In this document: positions 39,664 through 50,300 of the stretch, piece by piece
Position numbering within the stretch: position 1 is the first letter of the stretch
Layout: every line of letters begins with the position of its first letter
Assembly: GCA_039105265.1 (NCBI GenBank)
Contig: JAPFFF010000009.1
Span: 4,030,001-4,094,000 of the forward strand
Length of the DNA stretch: 64,000 bases
Reading direction: 5' to 3'
Source of the DNA: Tritrichomonas musculus
Taxonomy: Eukaryota > Parabasalia > Tritrichomonadida > Tritrichomonadidae
The notes under the pieces: generated by a model
Seen by the model: only the letters and a program-made list of their open reading frames with translations
Told to the model about the DNA's origin: nothing
Databases searched by the model: none
Program-made: the position numbers and the translations under genes

Positions 39664-39859
39664 AATGTGAAGTGTAGTGGAAAGTTTTGACAGTTTAAAT
39701 TTTAACGAATACTTTCCACCTTGTATAAAAACAATCAGCAAATTTTTATTTAATAATATCATTATATAAAAATATCTAATTGTATATCTTTCCAATTTAT
39801 ATTCAAAAGCTTTTGTGGAGGAAAAAAAAAAAAAAACATTCAATTCACTTTAAATGAAC

Positions 39860-40380
39860 TCCAGGCATGCCTTTCGGGAGTCCCGGGTAAACTCGGATAA
39901 TTAAACGGTCTTCCTCGAAATTATTCCTCGAACTTTTTTCGAGAAAAAGATTTTACTCTAACGTTTATTTTTTTTAGATCACATTTTTTTACTCGGGTAA
40001 ATTTTGACATTTTTTTACCCGAAAAACTCGAATTTAATATTAATTGAAAAATAATAAAAAAAATAAGCATTATTCATTTTCAAAATGAATCATTTTGCTG
40101 GAAATAGTGGTTTACTATATGATTTTTTTTAAAAAATGTTAGATATAGCTATATTATCAATGACAAAAAAACCTTTATTACTAAAATAAAGTATTCAAAT
40201 ATTTTAAAAAAATGAGAATTTTTTTTCGAACTTGAAACATCGGGTATCCTCGAGATTTCCTCGGAAATTGAATACATCGGGTAAATCGGGATCGAGGATG
40301 GCCGGGTAAAACGGTTATTTTACTCGGGTTTACTCGGATAAACCGAGTACGGGAGTCTCCTCGATCCGGAAAAATTAGTT
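39860..40380. repeat. Cluster of CGGGTAAA / CTCGG motifs flanking an A+T-rich core
   Basis: Two G+C-richer patches (about 39860-40035 and 40225-40375) contain repeated CGGGTAAA, ACTCGGATAA, TCCTCGA and CGGGAGTC words in both orientations. They are separated by A+T-rich DNA of about 190 bases. No gene is credible here. The layout suggests a foldback or short interspersed element. The rest of the 39653-41217 spacer is A+T-rich without visible genes, except a short motif at about 41026-41066 shared with 46877-46918. Confidence 0.5.
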
Positions 40381-41207
40381 TTTTCAAATTTTTTTGAAAG
40401 TATTTTTTAGCATGAATAACTTGATGATTATTAAAGATATAATAATTTTAACATTCTATTTATTATTTTAATAGAATGATATATAATATCTATTTTTTTA
40501 ATAATGATAATCATTTAGATATATCGAGGAAAATGTTTTTTTGTTTCACTTAGCATTTGAAAAGAAAAAAAAATTCAATTTCAGCTAAAATTCTAAAAAA
40601 AAATAACTTTTCAGTAATTTTATTTTATCAATAAAGTATTAGCAGAATATCATTAAACAATAATATGTTTTAATGAAATAAAAATGCGTTTTTAAAAAGC
40701 CTTTTTCCTATATAAAAACTGAAATGTGATATAAAAAGAATTATAGTGGTGAAGTGAATATTAAAAAATCTTTTAAAAATCGATTTTTTTTCCTTACTGA
40801 ACAACATTTGTTAAAAAATATTTTATCCATTTTATAGTATATCCAAGCGATAATTTAAAAATTAGGAAATATTAAAAAAATGTTCATGTTATAAAATAAT
40901 TTTTATTATAATATTATCAAAGTTTAAGTTCAATAAAATTGATAAAAACATGTATATAGATTTGTATTAATATGAAATGTGATTATATATAATTTTTATT
41001 AAAAAATATTGAATATTCATCGAGAAAACATAGTTTTGTCCTCAAAACGCAGTTTTTTCCACCAACTATATTTGCATTCAAATTTTGAATTAATTATTTA
41101 GTTTTGTGAGATAATTCTTTTAAGAACATTTAACTTTTTCTGAAAAAAGAGTATACTCAATTTTTTTGACTAATTCATTAAAATTAAAAATTATAAAAAA
41201 AAGAAAA

Positions 41208-41212
41208 TCATT
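41208..41212 (+). promoter_or_regulatory. Initiator-like TCATT before the PABP pseudogene
   Basis: TCATT ends 5 bases before the ATG at 41218. The promoter-like start is preserved although the gene downstream is broken. Confidence 0.5.
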
Positions 41213-41217
41213 TTGTA

Positions 41218-42655
41218 ATGACTCAAGCACAGTCTTCTACCGTTTATGTTGCTGACCTCCCTGTAAGTATAGATGAGTTTTTAAGACAATTATTTCAAGA
41301 CTTGGGTGTTCTTGAAAGCCCAGATGCTGTTACTATTAAAACTAGAATTGGGCGTTGTGGTAATCCATATTCATATGCTTTTATTAAATTTGAAAGCCAT
41401 GAAAGTGCTGTGAAAGCGATTGCTGTATTAAATTATACAAAAATTAATAATGAACCAATTCGTTTGATTTTGGCAGATAAAGAAACTAAGTTGATTGTTC
41501 GTCAGAATCAAGGATGTCTTTTCATTAATAATCTTGATCCAGATATTGAAGTTTCTCAACTCCATGATGCATTTGCAAACTTTGGTGAAGTTATTTCCTG
41601 TAAAATTCCAGCTGATATCATAAAGGTAACAAAGCCAGATGGTACCAAGGAAAAGAAACCTGTCTCCCGAGGATATGGATATGTTCAATTCCGTAATCCA
41701 GATGATGCCAAGCAGGCAATGATAGTTCTCAAAGATGCATCTATCAATGGACGTCCAGTCGAAATTCAGCCATTCTGTCGTCGTCAACATCAGAATCCTG
41801 AAACTACTTTCCGTAACTTATATGTCGAAAACTTGCCAGAAGGTTACACAGATGAAGATTTAGAAAATCTTTTTCTTGAATTTGGTACTCCAACGTCCTA
41901 CTAAGTTACCACAGACAAAAACAAAAAAAAGCAAGCAGTTTGGTTATTGCTGTATGAAAAATCATAGAGATGCTGTTAATGGTTTGAATGGAAGAGAAAT
42001 AGAAGGTTCAATAATTAGGTGTGGCCGTTTTAAAACTAAAGAAGAAAGGAAGATTGAATCAGAAAAATGGAGGAAAGCCAGCTATGAAAAATATAAGGGC
42101 CGTGTACTTTATGTTAAAAACTTTGATGAAACTGTTACAGACGAAGACTTAAACAGGATATTTTCACAATTTGGAAATGTTGAATCGGCCAAAGTTATGC
42201 GTGATAATGAAAGCAATAGCACGAAATTTGGATTTGTTTGTTTTGAAACTGAACAGCAAGCTGAAAAATGTTACGTTACATTTGCTATGTCAAAGGATCA
42301 AAAATTAAAACAAAATTTGGCAAAGTCCCAACAACAAAGAGTTCGAAATAATCCTCAAATTAATAATGCACCAAATCAAATGCAATTTCCAGCATATGGT
42401 GGATTATCTGAAATGCCGAAACTCCAAGAACAACCACCGTTTCCACAGCAACCACAAATGTCATTCGCCCAGCCACCTACAGCACCAACAATGCCATCAA
42501 ATAATCAAAGTAATGTTCCACTACATCCTGGAACCATTCCATTCCCACCTGAAGGCCAAATGCCTATTGGATTCGCACCTGGAATTCTACAATTTGATTA
42601 TCCACAACAACAATTATATCATTTTGTAATATTCATTTTTTATAAAATTAAATAA
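41218..42655 (+). pseudogene. Poly(A)-binding protein pseudogene
   Basis: The order of RNA-recognition motifs is that of cytoplasmic PABP. RRM1 is V-Y-V-A-D-L-P (residue 9). RRM2 is L-F-I-N-N-L-D-P with R-G-Y-G-Y-V-Q-F. RRM3 is L-Y-V-E-N-L-P-E-G-Y-T-D-E-D. RRM4 is L-Y-V-K-N-F-D-E-T-V-T with K-F-G-F-V-C-F. A Gln/Pro-rich linker follows. In RRM3 a TAA interrupts S-Y-x-V-T-T-D at 41902-41904, and the reading shifts at an A run near 41928 (K-S-K-Q-F-G-Y resumes in the second frame). In RRM4 a stretch of some 30 residues is missing after Q-A-E-K-C, and the C-terminal MLLE domain is not seen. A functional copy presumably exists elsewhere. Confidence 0.8.
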
Positions 42656-43798
42656 AATATGATCACCACTATTCAAATTTTCACATAGTTCTTTAAAAAC
42701 TTTGTCACTTTTTACTTTCATAAAATTGGAAATAAAGAAAAGTTTATTAAAATAGACTGTAAGAATAGTTTGGCTTAGTAGTTTACTTTCATATGCAAAT
42801 AAATATATCTAAATGATGATGGATGGCGCTGAAAATGAATTTCATTCATTAAATCCAAATATATTTAATACTGGATATTTCAATATATAATTATATACTG
42901 ATTTAAAAGAAGATGGTTCATCCTGCAAAAATAGGTTTGTAATTTTGAAAATAGATATTAAAAACGTCACTTTTTTATATCTGATACTCGATTATCAGTT
43001 TAAAAATCTGATATCGGGATTATCATGATAATCATGAAATGAGATATGAAAATAATTGTAAACTATCAATTACAGAGATCTCGAGATCTCAAACAGATTT
43101 ATCTTTTTTATAATTGGTATTTGTGATTTTAAAATATTTAAAAATAAAAGGAAATTGTAATCATAATTGCCCATGGCGGTTTAGGTCAATATTGACCTTA
43201 TATCGTACCATAGAAAAAAAGTCTGGAAATTTTTTGGCACTTTTATAAAAAAAAAAAAAAAGCATGAGTAAGCTACTCAAGGTTTTTTCTATATATAAAC
43301 TGGTTTTCTTTTTTGCATACAACTCAATTTTCAATTTATCACTGAAAAAATTGAAGGTCAGTTTATTAAAAAAAAATATAAACGGAATATTTTTTTATTA
43401 GTCTAAAATATATATAAACAAAAAAGTCCAAATATTTGCATCAATCAGTTAAATTGTTTGTTTCGAGTCGCGCCATTTTAATGATCATTATCAATGTCTG
43501 CGATTATTTATATCAAATTATATTGCTCTTTGTGCCTTTTTCGAGTCGAAGTTTGAGTAAATATTACTATTGCCTATCAGTTTTTTTTTTTTTTTTTTTC
43601 TGAATACAACGATCACTTTCTTGATCGTCATTTTCATTTTTTGAATGATTGATTTTTGAGAGGTGTATCAAAAAGTTCTTGTCAAAATTTGAATGCTTTT
43701 TCACTTCGCCTTTGAAAAAATATTTTCTAAAAGGTCATGAATTCTTTAATATCAAATAAACAATAATGGGCATGTTTTCTTAAACAGTAATTAAATCA
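42656..43798. other. Gene-free A+T-rich spacer
   Basis: I see no gene, known repeat or RNA in this stretch. It contains poly-A and poly-T runs, several GATATC/GATCTCGAGATC-like small palindromes (about 43020-43090) and two TTTCGAGTCG words (about 43461 and 43540). Confidence 0.6.
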
Positions 43799-43803
43799 TC
43801 ATT
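43799..43803 (+). promoter_or_regulatory. Initiator-like TCATT before the VIT-vWA gene
   Basis: TCATT lies 7 bases before the ATG at 43811, the same placement as at the other host genes of this window. Confidence 0.5.
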
Positions 43804-43810
43804 TTATAAA

Positions 43811-46063
43811 ATGACTCTTGGTTCATTTTATTTCAAAAAATGGGATTATTTCATAAATATTAAGCCAAAATCATTTAAAATAAAAGGACTACAAAAAGGT
43901 TTTATTACTGACTTAGAAATTTATCAATCAATTGAAGTTAAAACAGATATGGAGCAAGTATCATATGTTCTTCCAACAGATAATAAATTATGCATTTACG
44001 ACATGAAATTTCAAATTGGAGACGAAATTATTCCTGCTGAATTAAAAACAGAAAAAGAAGCAAAAGAAATTTTTCAGCAAGCTAAAAAAGTCAAAAAAAC
44101 AGCAGCACTGGCAGAACAAATAGGTTCTGATCTCATTTCTATTAAAATAGGCAATGTTCCTAAAGACACAAATGTTGCAATTATTTTGAAGTGTGCATTC
44201 ATATCAACTTTACAGAATCCAAAATCAATTCTTACCAAAATACCACTTCAAATTTGTCAATTTGATGGAACAATTAGAGATATTTTTAATATTCCATCAC
44301 TTGAAATTGATTTTGAAATGACAATTTCACAAATGAGCAAAATTTCAGAAGTTACAACTAATTGTGAAAGCAAATATGAAAAGATTGATGATTTCAATGG
44401 AAAAATATCTTTTAATTCCCCATTCATGAACGAATCTAATATTTTAATATCAACAACTTTTACTGAAAAAATTGAAAGCCAAATAATTACAACTAAAAAA
44501 GCATCATTAATATCATATATCCCCAATTTTGAACCAAAAATTAATACAAATAAGGAATATGTGTTCTTAATTGATTGTTCGACATCAATGATTGGCGGAC
44601 CTATCAAAAGATCTAAAGAGGCACTTCTTTCATATATTTCTCAATTACCAAAAGAGTGCTATTTTAATATTATTTTATTTGGAAATTATCAAAAAAAATT
44701 ATTTGAACATTCTTCCATAAACAATAAGCAAAACTATTGCAATGCAATAACTTTTATTAATGAAGAAATGAAAGCCAAATTTGGGTCATCAGATATGTAT
44801 CAAGTATTAAATGAACTATTTAAAAAAGATATAAAAATTGGATATCAACGCCAAATAGTTTTAATTACTGATGGCGAAGTTTACCAAAGAGAAAAAACGG
44901 TTTCGTTGATTGAGAAGAATAAGAAACTAAATAGATTTTTTTCAATTGGACTTGGATTAGGTACTGATGGAGGATTTCTCAATGAAATTGCTGAAATAAC
45001 TAATGGCAAATCAGATTATATATTCAATAAGGAAAATCTTCCAGAAAAAATCATCCAACACTTAAAACTTTCACAAATGGATCCAGTAACAGATGCACAA
45101 ATTTATATTTCAGGCAAAGATTCATTTCAAGTTAGTCCAACTCCATTTCCTCATTTTTTCCCAAATGTTCTTCAAAACCTATTTATTATCGGAGAGAACA
45201 AAGCTGAAAATGATGTTTTAATTACATTAAAACTGAATGGAAAACAAGAAGAAGTTGAAAATATCATTCCTTTAAGTGCTGATTGGGATAATAATCCAGC
45301 AATATTTGCACTTTACGCAAAAAATCAAATAAAAGAATGCCTGAATGATAAAGATAAATCAATCAGAATTTCATTAGAAAGTGGAGTTTTATCTAAATAT
45401 ACTTCCTATGTGGCAGTCTCAAGATTATCTTATATTCAAGAAGAACAAGAAGAACAAGAAGAAAGTCATGTTGGATTTACATTGTATGAAAGTGATGAAT
45501 ATAGCCAATCAACATTGATTCTGCAACTTTTGAGAGATAATATTATGTTATGGAAAGGTGAAATTATTGAAGAAATGAGAAAAAATAATGAAATTGGTCC
45601 TGATGTTGAGTATGATGATATTTTCAAAAAAAGTGATGAAGAAATTGAAAGAAAAGATGATGATATTTATCATAATGAAAAAGCATATAATATCATTAAA
45701 CTCTTGAAAAAAGAAGAAGACAAAGAAGATATTAATGTTTTTGATGCTAATATAACCCCTCTTGATATTATGAGACTTCAAAAAGTTGATGGCTTTTGGG
45801 ATATTCCTTCTGCTTTTATTTATAAAAAAACTGGTGGAAAAATTCCAGAAATTGATGTTGATTTTACAGAACTTTCTCCAATTATCAAGAAAAGAGTTAT
45901 TTCAACTGTATTCTGTCTTTGTTATCTTTTCAAATTCAACAAAGAAAATATCAACAAATGGAATTTTGAAAAAGAAAAAAGTTTGAAATGGCTAAATAAA
46001 ATTAGCACAACGCTGAATTGGATAACTTTAATTGAAAGCAATATTCCAAATATAATTCAATAA
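43811..46063 (+). CDS. VIT and von Willebrand factor A domain protein (750 aa)
   Basis: Residues about 5-135 form a VIT domain (Y-Q-S-I-E-V-K, then Y-V-L-P-T-D, then E-L-K-T-E-K-E-A-K-E-I-F). Residues about 248-420 form a vWA domain with an intact metal site: D255-C-S257-T-S259 in F-L-I-D-C-S-T-S-M, and I-T-D-G-E-V later. The C-terminal 100 residues (L-Q-K-V-D-G-F-W-D-I-P) resemble the tail of PARP4 and of protist vWA proteins. No signal peptide or membrane helix is seen, so it is probably cytosolic. The VIT-vWA pair usually mediates metal-dependent protein binding. The frame is complete. Confidence 0.85.
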   Translation: MTLGSFYFKKWDYFINIKPKSFKIKGLQKGFITDLEIYQSIEVKTDMEQVSYVLPTDNKLCIYDMKFQIGDEIIPAELKTEKEAKEIFQQAKKVKKTAALAEQIGSDLISIKIGNVPKDTNVAIILKCAFISTLQNPKSILTKIPLQICQFDGTIRDIFNIPSLEIDFEMTISQMSKISEVTTNCESKYEKIDDFNGKISFNSPFMNESNILISTTFTEKIESQIITTKKASLISYIPNFEPKINTNKEYVFLIDCSTSMIGGPIKRSKEALLSYISQLPKECYFNIILFGNYQKKLFEHSSINNKQNYCNAITFINEEMKAKFGSSDMYQVLNELFKKDIKIGYQRQIVLITDGEVYQREKTVSLIEKNKKLNRFFSIGLGLGTDGGFLNEIAEITNGKSDYIFNKENLPEKIIQHLKLSQMDPVTDAQIYISGKDSFQVSPTPFPHFFPNVLQNLFIIGENKAENDVLITLKLNGKQEEVENIIPLSADWDNNPAIFALYAKNQIKECLNDKDKSIRISLESGVLSKYTSYVAVSRLSYIQEEQEEQEESHVGFTLYESDEYSQSTLILQLLRDNIMLWKGEIIEEMRKNNEIGPDVEYDDIFKKSDEEIERKDDDIYHNEKAYNIIKLLKKEEDKEDINVFDANITPLDIMRLQKVDGFWDIPSAFIYKKTGGKIPEIDVDFTELSPIIKKRVISTVFCLCYLFKFNKENINKWNFEKEKSLKWLNKISTTLNWITLIESNIPNIIQ

Positions 46064-46256
46064 TTAAAAAAAACTAATTTATTATTTGTATTTTATATCC
46101 TTTTAAATGATTCAATATATCCTTTTTAAATTATTTTTCAGGATATAATCCACATTACTATGTAGATTGTGGGAAAGCTCATGTTTTCTTTTTAAATAAA
46201 TGTGTTGTTTAATAGATAGATTGCATTTATTTGAGTAATGACCATTCATTTATATA

Positions 46257-46410
46257 AAGTCGGATTCAAAATGCTTGGGACAGCATTCAATTTTTTTCAA
46301 TGTTTCTCAGAAAAAAAATCATTCAGCTTGGGACAAATTGAACTAAAAGAATTATAAATTTGACCTTATCGTTTTCAAAAAGTTTGTCCCAAGCCTTTTG
46401 AATCCGACTT
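46257..46410. mobile_element. MITE with TA target duplication (154 bp)
   Basis: The terminal inverted repeats AAGTCGGATTCAAAATGCTT (left) and the complement of the right end differ at one position over 26 bases. TA flanks both ends (46255-46256 and 46411-46412). A TA duplication and the lack of a gene suggest a Tc1/mariner-type non-autonomous element. The CTTGGGACA word of the repeat also occurs inside (about 46328). The remaining spacer 46064-46971 is A+T-rich, with one short motif at 46877-46918 shared with 41026-41066. Confidence 0.8.
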
Positions 46411-46971
46411 TAAATAAGTATATTTTTGTAATTTTTCCACTATTAAAAAGGATTTTCTCACTATAAAAAAAAATAAACTTTTTTATTATCCAAATGAACT
46501 TTTTCAAAAAAAGAAAAAGGTGAAAATGACAATCACATCACCAAATTTATTTGAAATAACCAATTTATTGATTTTATCAGTTATGTCAATTAAACTAATA
46601 TTTTACTATCGACAACTATTCAGCCATCAATCTATGAAACCAATTTATTTTTAACTTGCAAGAGATTAGAAAAACCATGACCTTAATATTAATATTAAGA
46701 ACTTTACTCAAATTTATTTAAAAAATTCATCTATTTCATTAATGTCAATATTCAAAACATCGAAAAGAGAAAATCGAGAAGATTTTTGTATCAATGTTTA
46801 AAATATTTTGATTGAGTTTATTAAATAAAAAACTTATATATAGATTGTATATAATTTTCAATTTTAAATTACGAAATCATAGTTTTGTCCTCGAATGATG
46901 GTTGTGACCACCAACTACCTAATCACTCAATCAAATATTAAAAAAAAAAATCCAAAAGATTGCTTGTTTAT

Positions 46972-47196
46972 CTATATATCAATAGTTTTATTTCGAGTGG
47001 TATATTGTCGTGCTTTATTAATAACAAAGCATCTTTTTCCCCCATCTTTCATTTTTCTGCTTTTTTAATGTATTTTATTTTCTTAACATTTGATTATTTC
47101 TTCGAAAAAGTTTGTGAAACTTTTTGTGTGATATTAACAAGTTTATCATCAGCAAAAATTGGTATACACATAATGAAATCTCTAGTTGATAATTAA
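46972..47196 (+). pseudogene. Duplicate of the kinase gene 5' end
   Basis: Bases 46972-47146 match 35806-35978 closely, including the upstream DNA and the first codons (M-Y-F-I, then L-T-F-D-Y-F-F-E-K-V-C-E-T-F-C). The similarity stops before the glycine loop, so no catalytic part is present. The frame of 46960-47196 is thus a fragment. The copy shows that a promoter plus N-terminus has been duplicated as a unit of about 175 bases. Confidence 0.8.
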
Positions 47197-47392
47197 TATA
47201 ACTAGATAAGGAGTTAAAAAAGAATCATAAGTTGTAGAATATCATCATAATGCCATCAAAATATGCAATACTTCAAAAAGTTCACCAAATTTATATCTTT
47301 TATAATGCCACTAAAATAATAAATATCTCAGAAAGTCATCAAAATAAGAAATGCATTAAATTCTTTTTGTCAATTTTTTTGTCAAAATAAAA
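47197..47392. other. Spacer with loose repeats before the HECT gene
   Basis: Loose repeats of words such as ATCATAATGCCATCAAAATA and TATAATGCCACTAAAATAA occur in this 196-base gap, ending at GTCAAAATAAAAATGG where the HECT gene starts. No clear initiator was found. Confidence 0.4.
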
Positions 47393-50300
47393 ATGGAGAA
47401 TTCATATTCATCTATTCTATTGGAGCTAGACAAAAAGTTTATTTGGAATCAGATTCAAGAAAGACAGAAGTTATCATATAACGCTATCAATAATCAATTT
47501 TTTTATTATGAAAAAAATAATATTTATTTTATAGATACGAGACATGAACCAGATTTTTTTCCTTTTTCAAAAAAGAAAAAGCATAAATCAAAGTATTTAG
47601 TAAAATTACTGTTAGGATTTTACGAAGAACTTGAAAATATTCCTTCGATATTAGAAACCATAATCGAAAGTGACATTAATCCTGAAAACAATGTTATTAA
47701 ATATCTAAATAATCATTTTTTCTGTCATACCCAAAATATGAAAAATCGAACATTAGTATATAAAAGAATATCTGAATTTTCGATGAATTTTTTTTCTCCA
47801 TTTGGCATGGTGTCGATTGAACCAATAAAAAATTCAGAAGACCCTACATTTTCAATTTTTTTATCATCTATTTCGACATCTTTTTTAATTTTAGAAGATC
47901 ATAAATTTCCATTTCAATCATATATACCTTTTATAAATTTTATAAATAATTCAATCACAACCGCATCAATTACACCGCCCAGTCCCGAATTTTTACCAGA
48001 AGAAAAAGATTCAAATATTAATGATCAATCATTTACAGCTGATTATGTAAATCCACACGGAATTTGTTCAAATGGTAATTTTTTATTCATTTTATGCTCA
48101 AATAATAACATTCAAATTTTCCCTTTATTTAATGGCGGTTCTATATCATCAGCAATCGTGGCTCATCTAGACCAAATTGACTTTGAAATTCCACAGGATG
48201 CAAGTTTAAACGCATTTGAAGATACTGTTCAAATAATTTACAGTGAAAATGATGAATATAAAGTTTTAATGTACGAAATTGATTCATTAATTAAGAATAA
48301 TTTTTCAATAAAAACAAGTCCGACCAAATATCAATTCAATTGTAATCTTTCATGTTCTGATGGAATTATACAAATAATAATTGAACCAGATCATTCATTC
48401 CGAGTTTTTGATTTAATTCAAAAGAAACAATTATCAACCTCAAATTTTGACCAGTCTTTGTCAAAACTGCCAGAAGATTTGACAACAACCGTCGTGGAAA
48501 CAAACGGAAGTTGCATTAGCTTCATTTTTCAACTACAAACTGATGAACAAGATGACAACAACGATAATAACGATAATAATAATAATAATTTAAATTTTGC
48601 GGTTTATAAAACTTTTTCATATGATGGCAGCTTTTTGAAAGAAGAAAAATTTGTAATGAATGATCCAATAATTGCTTCATGTATCGATTCAATCAATAGG
48701 TGTCATTGGTCTGTTATTCCTGGTGGAAATTCACGTTTTTACATTCGAAGATTTAATTTGATTGGCGGTGAAAATCCAGAAATATTTAAAATTGATCGAT
48801 ATTTATATCCAACAAATGTAGAAATAACTCCATTGTCGTTTGTTGGACAGCTTATTTCATCACTTCATCGCCATCTTCGAGGAATGATTAATTCACAAAT
48901 TTCACCTAATTTATTTTTAGTATTAAAAATTGATGATTTTTTGAAATTGATTCAATTAATTGAAAAAGTAATGAATTTGCCAAATGAAAAATTTGGAATG
49001 TTTATCGAATTAAAGCAAGCGATAATTGAATGCTTGGTAATTCTAACTTCATTGAATTTGAAAAGAATTGGATGCACTTCAAAGCCAATTGAATCTATTT
49101 CAACCAAAATCTTTGAAATTGTCAAAAAACTTCCATTGAATTTATCTTCAATTTTATTTTTCAGTAATTTTGATTATTTGATGTTTGATCAAAAAGATGA
49201 AATTGTCATGTTTTTAATTGAATTGTTGAAATCAATGGAAGATAAATATCTTATTAAGATTGCGTTTAGAATGATGGAACAATCCAAATCTCTTTCGATG
49301 ATTCGTTTTAAAAAATCAAATTCTTTTTATGATTTATTTCCACAAGATTGCACAAATTCATCATCAATTGAACCAATAATATTAATGTTTTTACTTCTTC
49401 ATCAACGTGTTCTAGTTAGGCATTCTTTTTTGTTTTTACAAGAGAATCATTTAGCAGTAATTAATATCAAAAACATCGATAGTAATGAAGCAACTGTTAT
49501 TGATTTATTAGGTGACTATATGCAAAATATATTTTCAATTTTACTAAATGTATTTGCATTCTATAGTCCCGAAAAGATTGAAGATTTGGCAATTTTTGAT
49601 CTTTTTCTTAATTTCATTAATTTATTATCAAGTTTGAATGAATTTCATTCAGTTGCGCAATTTGCTGCATCTTTTACTTCAGTAATTGTGAATAAATTAA
49701 CTGAAATATTCAAATCACATCCGAAAGAAGTTTTAAATATTGTTTTCATTCTAGGTAAATTAGCATCAACCTTATTAAAAGGAGACGAAGTAACTAATCT
49801 GGAGACCAAATTTTCATGGTTAATATCATCAAATATCGATCTAATTGAAGATCAACAAGAATTAATTGAAAATCTTGATGATAATAAAATTGAATATTTT
49901 GAAGATGAGCGAATTAATTGCTTTTTAGATTTTGAAAATGATTCACTGAAAGGTATTTATAAAAAAATTAAACCTTTGGTTAACAAAAATTTGAATTACC
50001 AAATAAAACAAATTGATAAACTTTCAATACTAGCTTTTTCAAAGCATTTGAATTGTATTGATGAATTGTTGTTTTTCGACGAATCAAGCAGACCTTCATC
50101 TCAACTTCGTTCTGCATTTGATCAAATGCTTGTTGTCAGGAATGAATTTAGAAGAAGTATCCAAAACAAAAAAGACACGACAATATTTACAGTTAAATGT
50201 TTAATGCTTTTTAGGATGAAAAGTTCACTTATAAATATAGAAAATTCAAAAAAATTGTCAGATTTCGTCATAATGAAATTCGAACCTTCTGATTTTAAAA

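Noticed and set aside
40181-40387. Minus-strand frame of 68 codons in the CGGGTAAA cluster
   Set aside because: Its sequence is only the translation of the repeated words and it lacks a credible start context.
41870-41935. Small intron in the PABP gene ending ACTAAGTTACCACAG
   Set aside because: The end resembles the trichomonad acceptor, but removing it would delete residues that match PABP RRM3 (S-Y-x-V-T-T-D-K-N), and the frame change lies further on at an A run.
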